Shown piece after piece: positions 51,166 to 59,931 of a stretch of 64,000 bases of DNA. The notes under the pieces are model-generated. The model searched no databases. It saw only the letters and a list, made by a program, of their open reading frames with translations, and was not told where the DNA came from. Made by a program: the position numbers and the translations under genes. This DNA comes from Streptosporangium canum. Lineage in GTDB: Bacteria; Actinomycetota; Actinomycetes; Streptosporangiales; Streptosporangiaceae. The stretch covers positions 121,388 through 185,387 of the forward strand of contig NZ_FOQY01000005.1 of assembly GCF_900113865.1 (NCBI RefSeq). Direction: 5' to 3'. How positions within the stretch are numbered: position 1 is the first letter of the stretch; every line of letters begins with the position of its first letter.

Positions 51166-51806
51166 CGGACCATCACCAGCCGTCGTTCGAGCCGTCCGGT
51201 GACGAATCCGGCACAGGCGGCGATCAGCGCGTAGGCCAGGCCCGCCCCGACGAAGATCGGGATGGGCTGGGCCTCCATGAGGTTCACCCGGTTGGCCGCG
51301 GCGGTCAGGTCGACCACGCCGATCGCGGCCGCCAGAGAGGTGTTCATCGTCAGCGCGATGAAGATGTTGCCCAGCGGCTGGATCACCGTGCGCAGCGCCT
51401 GCGGCAGGATCACGTGACGCAGGGACTGGCCGAAGGTCAGGCCGAGCGCGCGGGCCGCCTCACCCTGCCCGGCGGAGACGGCGTTGACGCCCGAACGCAG
51501 CGCCTCGGCGATGTAGGCGGCCTCGTAGAGCGCGATGACCACGATGGCCGTGACCAGCAGGTCGGCCTTGATCCCGATCTCCGGCAGGCCGAAGACGGCG
51601 AGCACCAGCAGCACCAGCAGGGGCAGGTTCTGGAAGGTCTCCACGTAGGCCGTGCCGATCCCGCGCAGCACGCCGACCGGGCTGACCCGCATGGCCGTGA
51701 TCACGAGCCCCACCACCGCGGCGCCGAGGAACGACGCCGCGGTGAGCTGGAGGGTCACGATCAGGCCTTCCCAGAACTCGGGCAGGTGATCCAGGATCGC
51801 CGACAT
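51162..51806 (-). CDS. gluC: Amino-acid ABC transporter permease
   Basis: 214 aa, five membrane helices. YEAAYIAEALRSGVNAVSAG and GQGEAARALGLTFGQSLRHV are the conserved coupling segment; VILPQALRTVIQPLGN the EAA loop. Partner of the downstream permease in a heterodimeric channel. Its ATG abuts the stop of the binding-protein gene. Confidence 0.9.
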   Translation of the reverse strand: MSAILDHLPEFWEGLIVTLQLTAASFLGAAVVGLVITAMRVSPVGVLRGIGTAYVETFQNLPLLVLLVLAVFGLPEIGIKADLLVTAIVVIALYEAAYIAEALRSGVNAVSAGQGEAARALGLTFGQSLRHVILPQALRTVIQPLGNIFIALTMNTSLAAAIGVVDLTAAANRVNLMEAQPIPIFVGAGLAYALIAACAGFVTGRLERRLVMVR

Positions 51807-52732
51807 CAGGAGCCCGGAACCGATCCGATCTGCGGCGGGGTGGGCGCCTCGCCCTGCACGACCGTGCCGATGGAGTTCTTCCAGGTCTGCTGCCAGAGGC
51901 CGTCGCCCTGGATCTTCTTCAGCCAGTCGTTGACGAACTTCTTGAACTGCTCGTCACCGTGCTTGAGGCCGATGCCGTACGGGTCGGTCGTGAAGGGCTG
52001 CCCGACGACCTGGACCGAGGGGTCCTTCTGGGCGTTGGCGACCAGGAGCATCTCGTCCTGGACGTAGACGTCGCCGCGCTCCTGCTTGAGCGCCTGCATG
52101 CACTCGGGGTCGCTGCCGAACGTCACGATCTTCGCCTGCGGCGCGAGCTTCTTGATCGCCGGGATGGCCGGGGTGTTGGCCCCGGCGATGACGGTCTTGC
52201 CGTTCAGGTCCTCCGGCTTGGCGATGCCCGCCGTGCCCTTCCTGACCGCGAGGGACAGGCCCGAGGAGTAGTACGGCCCGGCGAAGGCGACCTGCTTGGC
52301 CCGCTCCGGCGTGATCGTGTAGGTCTGGAAGACGACGTCCACGGTGCCGTTGCTCAGCAGCGCCTCACGGGTCTCCGACGCCGAGTTGACGATCTTCACC
52401 TTGGGCTCGCCGATGATGTACTTGGCGAGCGCCTTGCCCATGTCCGCGTCGAACCCCTCGACCTCGCCGGTCGTCGGGTTCTGCTGCGACAGCAGCGGGG
52501 CGTCGAGCGACCCGCCGACGATCAGCTCGCCGCGCTGCTTGATCTTCTCCATCGTGGAGCCGGGCAGGATGTCGGCCGCCGCCGCCACCGGCGCCTTGGC
52601 GAGCAGGTCGCCGCCCTTGGTCTCGCCTGGCACACCCGGCACCGCCGAGCTGCCCGAATCCGTGCCGGAACAGGCCGAGAGACCGACCATTGCCACGGCG
52701 GCGACAGCGGCCATCCGCTTCATGGACACCAT
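51806..52732 (-). CDS. gluB: Amino-acid-binding lipoprotein
   Basis: 308 aa. Start ATG 52732 chosen; ATG 52744 and ATG 52723 are possible. Signal peptide with lipobox LSAC (about residue 21), then SBP_bac_3 fold: TMEKIKQRGELIVGGSLDAP, GFDADMGKALAKYIIG, FAGPYYSSGLSLAVRKGTA. Expected to bind glutamate or aspartate/asparagine outside the membrane. Second gene of the operon. Confidence 0.9.
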   Translation of the reverse strand: MVSMKRMAAVAAVAMVGLSACSGTDSGSSAVPGVPGETKGGDLLAKAPVAAAADILPGSTMEKIKQRGELIVGGSLDAPLLSQQNPTTGEVEGFDADMGKALAKYIIGEPKVKIVNSASETREALLSNGTVDVVFQTYTITPERAKQVAFAGPYYSSGLSLAVRKGTAGIAKPEDLNGKTVIAGANTPAIPAIKKLAPQAKIVTFGSDPECMQALKQERGDVYVQDEMLLVANAQKDPSVQVVGQPFTTDPYGIGLKHGDEQFKKFVNDWLKKIQGDGLWQQTWKNSIGTVVQGEAPTPPQIGSVPGS

Positions 52733-52753
52733 CGGGCCCACCATCCTTTGCGA

Positions 52754-53482
52754 TCAGTGAGTGAGTACCTTGGCCAGGAAGTCCCTGGCCCGGTCCGTCG
52801 TGGGAGCTTCGAAGAAGGCATTGGGCTCGCCTGTCTCGACGATCTGGCCGCCGTCCATGAACACCACGCGGTCGGCGGCCCTGCGGGCGAAGCCCATCTC
52901 GTGGGTGACCACGACCATGGTCATGCCGTCGGCGGCGAGCTGGACCATCACGTCCAGGACCTCGCCGACCATCTCCGGGTCGAGCGCCGAGGTGGGCTCG
53001 TCGAAGAGCATCACCTTGGGCCGCATGGCCAGCGCGCGGGCGATGGCCGCCCGCTGCTGCTGGCCGCCCGAGAGCTGCGCGGGCAGCTTGTCGGCCTGCT
53101 CGGCGATGCCGACGCGCGCCAGCAGCCGCCGCGCGGTGCTCTCCGCCTCGGTACGGCTGACGCCGCGCACCTTCACCGGCGCGAGCATGACGTTCTCCAG
53201 CACGCTCTTGTGCTGGAAGAGGTTGAACGACTGGAAGACCATGCCGACGTCGGCCCGGAGCCGGGCCAGCTCGCGGCCCTCCACGGGGGCCGGGACGCCG
53301 TCGATGAGGATGTCGCCCGAGCCCGCGGTCTCCAGCCGGTTGAGGCAGCGGCACAGCGTGGACTTGCCGGACCCGGAGGGGCCGATCACCACGACGACCT
53401 CGCCCTGCGCCACCTCAAGGTCGATGTCGCGCAGCACGTGATGATCGCCGAACCATTTGTTCAGCCCTTGCACCTGAATCAT
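52754..53482 (-). CDS. gluA: Amino-acid ABC transporter ATPase
   Basis: 242 aa. ATG 53482 with AAGGAAG about 7 nt upstream. Walker [10 protein letters not shown], signature [16 protein letters not shown], Walker [13 protein letters not shown], and H-loop VVTHEMGFA are all intact. First gene of the gluABCD - asparaginase - cutC operon; drives import by ATP hydrolysis. Confidence 0.94.
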   Translation of the reverse strand: MIQVQGLNKWFGDHHVLRDIDLEVAQGEVVVVIGPSGSGKSTLCRCLNRLETAGSGDILIDGVPAPVEGRELARLRADVGMVFQSFNLFQHKSVLENVMLAPVKVRGVSRTEAESTARRLLARVGIAEQADKLPAQLSGGQQQRAAIARALAMRPKVMLFDEPTSALDPEMVGEVLDVMVQLAADGMTMVVVTHEMGFARRAADRVVFMDGGQIVETGEPNAFFEAPTTDRARDFLAKVLTH

Positions 53483-53492
53483 TGCCGTCTTC

Positions 53493-53506
53493 CTTCGAAA
53501 TCGAAG
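53493..53506. promoter_or_regulatory. Perfect palindrome CTTCGA-AA-TCGAAG, candidate ROK operator
   Basis: A 6-2-6 palindrome in the gluA leader, overlapping its ribosome-site region, and between the operon and the divergent ROK regulator gene. ROK repressors bind A/T-centred palindromes; assignment by position. Confidence 0.45.
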
Positions 53507-53515
53507 ATAAACCGG

Positions 53516-53545
53516 AACGTAATGGATGATTCTGGTCGAAGTCAA
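53516..53545 (-). promoter_or_regulatory. Promoter of the gluA operon
   Basis: On the minus strand TTGACT (53545-53540) and TACGTT (53521-53516) are separated by 18 nt, 34 nt before the gluA ATG. The palindrome at 53493-53506 lies just downstream, where a repressor would block transcription. Confidence 0.6.
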
Positions 53546-53586
53546 CACATTGCCGTAGTAAGTACAGACGTGGTATTCCTCTGTTC

Positions 53587-54729
53587 ATGTCAGGCAAAGA
53601 GAGGTTGCCCGTGCGGGGGGCCCAAGGCGATCTCCTGCGTCTCGTCGCCACCGGCCACGCCGAGTCGCGCGCCGAGCTGGCACGCCTGTCCGGCCTGGCG
53701 GCGTCGAGCGTCTCCCTGCGCGTCGAGGAGCTGATCGGCACCGGGCTGCTCGTGGAGGAGGGGTCGGGCACCTCACGCGGCGGGCGGCGGCCCCGGCGGC
53801 TGCGCGTCAGCCCCACCGCCGGGCTGCTCGCGGTGGCCGACCTCGGAGCGCACCACGCCCGTCTCGGGCTGCTCGACCTCAGCGGCACCCCGCTGGTCGT
53901 CGAGGAACGCCCCTGCGACATCGCGCTGGGCCCGGAGGAGACCCTGGACTGGATGGCGGCCTCCTTCGACGAGCTGCTGCTGGCCCACGGCCCGCCCGGC
54001 GTCCCCCTGCGCGGAGTGGGCACCGGCATCCCCGGACCCGTCGACCCCGCCAGCGGCCGCGTGGTCTCCCCCTCGCGCATGCCCGGCTGGAACAACTTCC
54101 CCGTCGCCGAGCACCTCGGCGCGCGCTACGACCTGCCGGTGCTCGTCGAGAACGACGCCAACCTCATGGCCGTCGGCGAGGCCCGCGCGTGGCCCGGCTG
54201 CGACAACCTCATGGTGCTGAAAGCCGGCAGCGGCATAGGGTGCGGCGTGATCGTCGACGGCCGCCTGCACCGGGGGAGGGGCGCGGCCGGCGACATCAGC
54301 CACGTCCGGGTCAGGACCGACTCCTCCGTCGTGTGCTCCTGCGGCCACTCCGACTGCCTGGAGGCCTACGCCAGCGGGGCGGCGCTGATGAGCGCCCTGA
54401 CCGAACAGGGCATCGCGGTGGGGCGGCCCGCCGACGTCGTCGCCGCCGTCAACGACGGCGTGCCCGAGGCCACCGCCCTGGTCAGGAGCGCCGGACGCCT
54501 CATCGGCGAGGTGCTCACCGTCCTGGTGAACTTCCTCAACCCCGACGCCATCGTGATCGGCGGCAGCCTGTCCACGGCCGAGCCGCTGATCTCGTCGATC
54601 CGCGCCGCCGTCTACGAACGGTGCCTGCCGCTGGCCACCCGCGACCTGGAGATCGCCGTCACCCGCGCGGGCCCCGACGCGACGCTGCTCGGCGCCGGAT
54701 CCCTGCTCCTGGACGCCGTCCTGGGCTGA
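53587..54729 (+). CDS. ROK-family transcriptional regulator
   Basis: 380 aa. N-terminal winged HTH (ESRAELARLSGLAASSVSLR), then the sugar-kinase-like ROK domain: GVGTGIPGPVD, VLVENDANLMAVGEARAW and the zinc motif CSCGHSDCLEAYAS. The ligand of ROK regulators is often a sugar or amino sugar. It is divergent from gluA (104 bp apart), so it likely controls the importer operon, an unusual pairing with an amino-acid system. Confidence 0.9.
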   Translation: MSGKERLPVRGAQGDLLRLVATGHAESRAELARLSGLAASSVSLRVEELIGTGLLVEEGSGTSRGGRRPRRLRVSPTAGLLAVADLGAHHARLGLLDLSGTPLVVEERPCDIALGPEETLDWMAASFDELLLAHGPPGVPLRGVGTGIPGPVDPASGRVVSPSRMPGWNNFPVAEHLGARYDLPVLVENDANLMAVGEARAWPGCDNLMVLKAGSGIGCGVIVDGRLHRGRGAAGDISHVRVRTDSSVVCSCGHSDCLEAYASGAALMSALTEQGIAVGRPADVVAAVNDGVPEATALVRSAGRLIGEVLTVLVNFLNPDAIVIGGSLSTAEPLISSIRAAVYERCLPLATRDLEIAVTRAGPDATLLGAGSLLLDAVLG

Positions 54730-54763
54730 GCGGGGCCGCCGCGGCGGAGCCCGCCACGCCCCC

Positions 54764-54811
54764 GGCCACGCGGCCTCCTGGCCACGCGACCCCCTGGCCG
54801 CGCGGCCTCCG
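54764..54811 (+). repeat. Three tandem 16-bp units
   Basis: GGCCACGCGGCCTCCT, GGCCACGCGACCCCCT and GGCCGCGCGGCCTCCG are head-to-tail directly after the ROK stop. Non-coding; possible hairpin or slippage product. Confidence 0.5.
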
Positions 54812-54939
54812 GACGCCGGCCGCCCGGACGGGGCCGCCCGGCGGGGCGCGGAGCGGGCGGGTGTGATGGGATCGGATGTACGCACGTGATGCGCCTGACC
54901 TGCGGATCACGGTCGCGTCGACCTCTCCGAGACCAGGAG

Positions 54940-55548
54940 GTGAGCGTCATCGGCATCGTCTCGCCGGGATTCTCCGGCCGCCGTCGCGGCGGCGCCCCGG
55001 ACCTGCCGCCCGGGCAGTACCTCACCGAGGACTTCCCGGTGCTCTCGGCAGGCCCCACGCCGCACGTCCCCAAGGAGAGCTGGAACCTCACCGTCACGAC
55101 CGAGACCGGCGCCGCCCACCACTGGGACTGGGCCGGGTTGACCGCCCTCCCCACCGAGCGGTTCACGGTGGACCTGCACTGCGTCACCAAGTGGTCCAAG
55201 CTCGCCACCGCCTGGGAGGGGATCTCACTGGACACCCTGCTCGCCGGGGTGGAGACCTCGGCGGAGTACGCCCTGGCGCACTCCTACGGCGGCTACACCA
55301 CCAACCTCCCCCTGGAGGACCTGCTCGACGGGCAGGCGTGGATCGCCGTCCGCTACGACGGCGAGGACCTCACCCCCGAGCACGGCGGGCCCGCCCGGCT
55401 GCTCGTGCCGCACCTGTACCTCTGGAAGAGCGCCAAGTGGGTGAGCGCCATCCGGCTCCTCAACGAGGACCACCCCGGCTTCTGGGAGAGTGTCGGCTAC
55501 CACAACTACGGGGACCCGTGGCGCGAGCAACGGTACTGGGGCGACTGA
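54940..55548 (+). CDS. Molybdopterin-dependent (sulfite oxidase-fold) oxidoreductase
   Basis: 202 aa, the compact single-domain version. IVSPGFSGRRRGG at the start, then the Mo-ligand Cys in FTVDLHCVTKWSKL (C81), AYALAHSYGGYTTNLPLEDL and LVPHLYLWKSAKWVSAIRLL. The start is uncertain: GTG 54940 follows AGGAG directly, and ATG 54889 is an alternative. It is followed by an FAD reductase that probably supplies electrons. Substrate unknown. Confidence 0.85.
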   Translation: MSVIGIVSPGFSGRRRGGAPDLPPGQYLTEDFPVLSAGPTPHVPKESWNLTVTTETGAAHHWDWAGLTALPTERFTVDLHCVTKWSKLATAWEGISLDTLLAGVETSAEYALAHSYGGYTTNLPLEDLLDGQAWIAVRYDGEDLTPEHGGPARLLVPHLYLWKSAKWVSAIRLLNEDHPGFWESVGYHNYGDPWREQRYWGD

Positions 55549-56273
55549 CCTGGCGGGTCGCCACGGTCGCCGCCGTCCGTGACGAGACCCCGACCGCGCG
55601 CACGATCGTCCTGGACGTGCCCGGCTGGCCAGGCCACCTGGCGGGCCAGCACGTCGACGTACGGCTCACCGCGCCCGACGGCTACTCCACCCAGCGCTCC
55701 TACTCCGTCGCCTCGGCGCCCCGGGGGGACCGCCTGGAACTGACCGTCGAGTCGCTGCCCGACGGCGAGGTGTCCCCCTACCTCACGCGGGTCCTCTCCG
55801 TGGGAGACCCGCTGGAGCTGCGCGGCCCGATCGGCGGCTGGTTCGTCTGGCGTCCCGAGGCGCCGGAGCCGGTCCAGCTGGTCGCGGGAGGCTCCGGTGC
55901 CGTCCCGCTCATGGCGATGATCCGCGCCCGCACGGCGGGCACGGCGGCGCCGTTCCGGCTGCTGTACTCCGTGCGCGACCCCGAGGCGGTGCTCTACCGC
56001 GACGAGCTGCGCGGCGCGTCGGAGGACGGTTCCGGCCTGGACGTCACCTACGCCTACACCCGCCGGGCGCCGGAGGGCTGGCCGCGTCCGCCGGGCCGGG
56101 TCGACGCCGGCCTGCTGGCCGAGACCGCCTGGGCGCCGGAGCTGGCTCCGGCCTGCTATGTCTGCGGCCCGACCGGCTTCGTCGAGACCGTCGCGGACCT
56201 GCTGGTCGCCGCCGGCCACGACCCGGCCCGCATCCGCACCGAACGTTTCGGACCCGGCGGAGGACGGCCTTGA
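55518..56273 (+). CDS. FAD/NAD(P)-binding ferredoxin reductase-type protein
   Basis: 251 aa. GTG 55518 lies inside the previous gene (31-bp overlap). FAD motif RSYSVASAP and NAD(P) motif LVAGGSGAVPLMAMIR, and CGPTGFVETVADLL near the C-terminus; no iron-sulfur motif. It likely transfers electrons between NAD(P)H and the molybdenum enzyme upstream. This two-gene order is widespread in actinomycetes. Confidence 0.87.
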   Translation: MARATVLGRLTWRVATVAAVRDETPTARTIVLDVPGWPGHLAGQHVDVRLTAPDGYSTQRSYSVASAPRGDRLELTVESLPDGEVSPYLTRVLSVGDPLELRGPIGGWFVWRPEAPEPVQLVAGGSGAVPLMAMIRARTAGTAAPFRLLYSVRDPEAVLYRDELRGASEDGSGLDVTYAYTRRAPEGWPRPPGRVDAGLLAETAWAPELAPACYVCGPTGFVETVADLLVAAGHDPARIRTERFGPGGGRP

Positions 56274-56317
56274 CCTCCCCGCCGGGACCCGCGACCTGCC
56301 ACGCCCAAGGAGTCTCG

Positions 56318-56590
56318 ATGACCGACAACCGCCTCGACGGCAACGCCGCCGGAGGAGCCCTGCGCGAGGTCTTCGCCGTCGACCTGACCGCGGCCACCGG
56401 GCAGTGCTCGAACTGCTCGCAGCGTCTCGCCCTGGCCGAGTCGCGCCTCTACACCCACGCCCCGGGCCTGGTGGGCCGCTGCCCCGGCTGCGACGCCGTC
56501 CTGTTCCGGCTGGTACGGGGCCCGGGGCGGGCATGGCTGGACCTGCGCGGGGTGACGTGCCTGCAGTTCGCGCTGCCCGGCGCGACCTGA
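56318..56590 (+). CDS. Small zinc-ribbon protein (DUF6510-like)
   Basis: 90 aa. ATG 56318 after AAGGAG. Two CxxC pairs, CSNC (about 33-36) and CPGC (about 59-62), make a zinc ribbon; the rest is short beta strands. Third gene of the molybdopterin set, where it usually follows the FAD reductase. Function not established; an assembly or electron-transfer helper is only a guess. Confidence 0.75.
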   Translation: MTDNRLDGNAAGGALREVFAVDLTAATGQCSNCSQRLALAESRLYTHAPGLVGRCPGCDAVLFRLVRGPGRAWLDLRGVTCLQFALPGAT

Positions 56591-56657
56591 CCGGGCCGGG
56601 GCCGACGCGCCCGCCGGCGAGCGCGCCGTACCTGGTCCCGGCCGCGGCCGGCCGGCG

Positions 56658-57632
56658 TCAGTGGGCGACGGCGCGCGGGCGGTACGGCTCGGCGAGGAAG
56701 GCCAGCTCCTTGTCCGTCAGCTCCAGATCCACCGCGGCGACGGCGTCGTCGATGTGCCTGTCCTTCGTCGCGCCGACGATCGGGGCGGTGACGCCCGGCT
56801 GGCGGAGCAGCCAGGACAGCGCCACCTGAGCCGGCGGGACCTCGTGCTCCCTGGCCACCTGGGCGACCCGGTCGAGGATCTGGCGGTCGTTGTCGGCGTC
56901 GGTGTAGAGGGCGCCGATGCGCCCGTCGCTGTCGGCGCGGGTGGTCTCCGCGTCGGAACCGGCGCGGGCGAGCAGGCCCCGGGCCAGCGGGCTCCACGGG
57001 ATCAGGCCCACACCCTGGTCGGCGCAGAGCGGGTTCATCTCCCGCTCCTCCTCCCGGTAGAGCAGATTGTAATGATTTTGCATGGTTGCGAACTTTGTCC
57101 AGCCGTTGACCTCGGCCACGTGCTGGGCCTTGGCGAACTGCCAGGCGCTCATGCTGGAGGCGCCGAGGTAGCGGGCCTTGCCCGCGCGGACCACCTCGTG
57201 CAGGGCCTCCATGGTCTCCTCGATCGGGGTCTCGGGGTCCCAGCGGTGGATCTGGTAGAGGTCCACGTGGTCGGTGCCGAGACGGCGCAGCGAGCCGTCG
57301 ATCGCGGAGTGGATGTGCTTGCGTGACAGGCCGCGGTCGTTGACGCCCTCGCCCATCGGGAAGAACACCTTGGTGGCCAGCACGTAGTCGTCCCGGCGGG
57401 GGAAGATCCCGCGGAGCAGGTTGCCGGTGACCTCCTCGCTGCTGCCGGCGGAGTAGACGTCGGCGGTGTCGAAGAAGGTCACCCCCGCGTCGGCGGCCCG
57501 GCGCACGATCGGCTCGGCCGCGGCCTCGTCGAGAACCCACTCGCTCCACTTGGCGGGGTCGCCGTAGCTCATCATGCCGAGACAGATCCTCGACACCTTC
57601 GTGCCGGTGGATCCCAGGCGCACGTATTCCAT
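56658..57632 (-). CDS. Aldo/keto reductase
   Basis: 324 aa. VSRICLGMMSYGDP and DTADVYSAGSSEEVTG with catalytic Asp and Tyr; VLATKVFFPMGEG with Lys; HVDLYQIHRWDPETPIEE with His; the C-terminus binds NADPH (APIVGATKDRHIDDAV). GGAGG precedes ATG 57632. Third AKR in the window; the closest general match is the YajO/Kv-beta-like branch. Substrate unknown. Confidence 0.9.
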   Translation of the reverse strand: MEYVRLGSTGTKVSRICLGMMSYGDPAKWSEWVLDEAAAEPIVRRAADAGVTFFDTADVYSAGSSEEVTGNLLRGIFPRRDDYVLATKVFFPMGEGVNDRGLSRKHIHSAIDGSLRRLGTDHVDLYQIHRWDPETPIEETMEALHEVVRAGKARYLGASSMSAWQFAKAQHVAEVNGWTKFATMQNHYNLLYREEEREMNPLCADQGVGLIPWSPLARGLLARAGSDAETTRADSDGRIGALYTDADNDRQILDRVAQVAREHEVPPAQVALSWLLRQPGVTAPIVGATKDRHIDDAVAAVDLELTDKELAFLAEPYRPRAVAH

Positions 57633-57864
57633 GGTGAAACCTCCCGATCTCTACTGCCAGGGCCCAGCCTACGACCGGCGGCCCCGGCGGTGAGATCGGC
57701 GGGAAGGAGCGGTCCTGACGTCTCGCCGAGCGACGCGGTACGGCAGGTGCGGCAACCTCGTCACATCGGCCACGAATCGCGTCGAAGGAGGAGGGACGAT
57801 GAGCGGCGAACACCCCGTCACCGCCCGTCATACCACCAAGGAGCGGGGAAGACGAGTCCGGCCC

Positions 57865-59097
57865 TCACTGAGATCCGCTCAGCTCCCGGTACGCCTCGCG
57901 TAGCTCTCCGGCCTCGGGCACGCGGCGCGCTTCGATGGCATTGATCACCTCATGCGCCCTCCAGTAGTTGGACGGCACCAACAAGTCGCTGGTCACAGCC
58001 GTGAGAGTGAGGTGCGCTGCCTCATCCGGCTGATCGGAGGCCAGGAGGGCCAGGGACAGGTCAAGGCGCGCGGATACCGCCCTGCGCGGACGGCGCGGTC
58101 CGTCTGCGGCCGACTCCAGACGCGCGAGCACTTGCCGTGCGTAGGGCTCAGCGGCTGAGTCTCCCAGCCAGGAAAGGGTGGTCGCGATGTACGCGTCACT
58201 CTTGGAGGGGTCGTAGCGGTAGTGGTGCTCGGAACGCTCGGGCATCGGCAAGGGCGAGACCAGCCGAGCAACCCGGCTCAGTGCGTCACGCGTCTCCGGA
58301 CCGGCTCCGAGTCGCGCCCATACCCGGCCTTCCTGCGCGGTCGCCTGAATGTAGGCGGAGCTTTTACGCGGTGCGATGACCTGTGCCCCTTGGGTGAGAG
58401 TCAAGGCACGGCGGTAGTCGCCAGTGGTCACCGCCTGCCATGCCTCCGTCTCCAGGCACCATGCCGCGATCTCGGGATGTTCGGCGTGCCTTGCCAACTG
58501 GGCGGCCGTCCGAAGCCACGTTGCGGCGGTTCCGAACTCACGAAGGTCGATATGGCAGGTGGAGGCGAGCAGTGACAACCAGCCGCCGACCGTAAGAAGA
58601 CGGCGATGCTCGGTGAGTGTCTTCTTCGCATCGACCAGATGCGAGACGTAGGTCAGGTGCTTGCGTACTCGTTCGAGCAGGTCGGCCGGTGGTGTCTGCG
58701 GGTAGGCGGTCGCGAGATCGTCAACTACCAGTTCCATCCGGTCAAGCGTCTCAGTGCCTACGTCGCTCGCGGCGACACGGCGGGCCAGTTCCATGGCTTC
58801 GATCTCGTCGCCGAAGCGAGTGCTGCCTTGCGCGCTGTTCCCGGTGTCATCGCCGAACAGTTCGGCTTCTCTCACATCGAACACTCGGCAGTAGAGCACC
58901 CGGTAAGGGTCCTTCGGCTGGTGTCTCCCGGCTTCCCAGTCCTTGATCATGCGGATCAGGGATTCCCGCTCGGGCAGACGGGCGCGAGTGCGTATGTCCG
59001 CAGCGTCGGCGAGCTGTTTGGCCATGTCTCGCTGTGTCCACAACTTGCCACGCCTTTCGGCGCGTAGCCGTACGGCCCAATCTGGAACGTTGCTCAT
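57865..59097 (-). CDS. XRE-family regulator with helical sensor region
   Basis: 410 aa. ATG 59097 with GAGGTG. HTH_XRE in residues about 8-75 (VRLRAERRGKLWTQRDMAKQ, LIRMIKDWEAGRHQPKDPYR), followed by a long tetratricopeptide-like helical region. Divergent from the small gene at 59267 (169 bp), the same layout as the pair near 17.9 kb. Cytoplasmic. The effector is unknown. Confidence 0.87.
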   Translation of the reverse strand: MSNVPDWAVRLRAERRGKLWTQRDMAKQLADAADIRTRARLPERESLIRMIKDWEAGRHQPKDPYRVLYCRVFDVREAELFGDDTGNSAQGSTRFGDEIEAMELARRVAASDVGTETLDRMELVVDDLATAYPQTPPADLLERVRKHLTYVSHLVDAKKTLTEHRRLLTVGGWLSLLASTCHIDLREFGTAATWLRTAAQLARHAEHPEIAAWCLETEAWQAVTTGDYRRALTLTQGAQVIAPRKSSAYIQATAQEGRVWARLGAGPETRDALSRVARLVSPLPMPERSEHHYRYDPSKSDAYIATTLSWLGDSAAEPYARQVLARLESAADGPRRPRRAVSARLDLSLALLASDQPDEAAHLTLTAVTSDLLVPSNYWRAHEVINAIEARRVPEAGELREAYRELSGSQ

Positions 59098-59266
59098 CGT
59101 GTGCACCTCGGGGGACTTGGGGGTCCGCCTGTCTCCCTCAGTCTCCCCTACTCGCACTGTCGGTGCGTGTATCCCCGGCGATGTCATGGGAGGACTGTGA
59201 AAAGCGGGACCCGTAGGCGCTGACACGCCGTACGGGTCCCTTGATCGCACACTGGAGGTGCGACCC

Positions 59267-59647
59267 ATGGACAACTCTAGAGGTGCCCCGATCCCCGCGA
59301 ACAGGGTCACAGCGGGCCGTCAGAGCAGGGCGCTCGGGGTCGCTTCGATGATGCCGCTCGATACCGCCGAAGAACTCCGTCAGGCTCTGGAGGAGCATGG
59401 GATAAAGGCCGATGTCCACGACGGATACGGGCTGGCACTGGTGTCGGTCTGGGTGGGCCTGGTCGTGTGGTCGGACGGGGAACGGTTCTGGTGGCGTACC
59501 GGCTGGGACGCTCGACGACGCCGGTTCGTCTACGCCTGGCATCCGGCGCTGGATCCGCGCCGGGCCGCTCGCCGGATCGCCTTCCGCTACGCGAATCTCC
59601 GGGGGAACGGCTCGCTGCCCGAACTGATCGCGGAAAGCATGTCGTGA
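59267..59647 (+). CDS. Small protein paired with the XRE regulator
   Basis: 126 aa. ATG 59267 with GGAGG 8 nt upstream. About 30 variable residues are followed by a conserved-looking domain: DTAEELRQALEEHGIKADVH, then VSVWVGLVVWSDGERFWWRT (Trp-rich strands) and ARRIAFRYANLR. Family unnamed to me. It has a 4-bp overlap with the next gene. A frameshifted relative is opposite the other XRE gene (17638-17888). Confidence 0.78.
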   Translation: MDNSRGAPIPANRVTAGRQSRALGVASMMPLDTAEELRQALEEHGIKADVHDGYGLALVSVWVGLVVWSDGERFWWRTGWDARRRRFVYAWHPALDPRRAARRIAFRYANLRGNGSLPELIAESMS

Positions 59648-59931
59648 CGGTGCTGGAGGAGTGCCTGAGCCCCCACGTGGCCATGCTTCAACGTGATCAT
59701 GTGCGGTTGGAGTGGTGCGCGCCGTACCCGGTGCTGGAGCGGGCGCGCTCGGTGGCCTGGACCTGCTTCTGCCGCGCGACGGTCTACGAGCTGTACGAGG
59801 GCGCGGGGCGGGCGTTCGTCCGCCGGACCGTCCAACTCGACGGCGGGCACGAGATACACGAGACCGCTATTCGGTCGATCCATGAGACCCGGGCGATCTG
59901 GACAGGGCTGCTGTCCGGAAGAGCCCGATAG
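59644..59931 (+). CDS. Small conserved-type protein, coupled to the XRE partner
   Basis: 95 aa from GTG 59644, overlapping the previous stop (GTGA). Begins MTVLEECLSPHVAMLQRDH and contains CFCRATVYELYEGAGRAFVR and ETRAIWTGLLSGRAR. Four cysteines. No domain recognised; the coupling to its neighbour suggests a joint function. Confidence 0.7.
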   Translation: MTVLEECLSPHVAMLQRDHVRLEWCAPYPVLERARSVAWTCFCRATVYELYEGAGRAFVRRTVQLDGGHEIHETAIRSIHETRAIWTGLLSGRAR

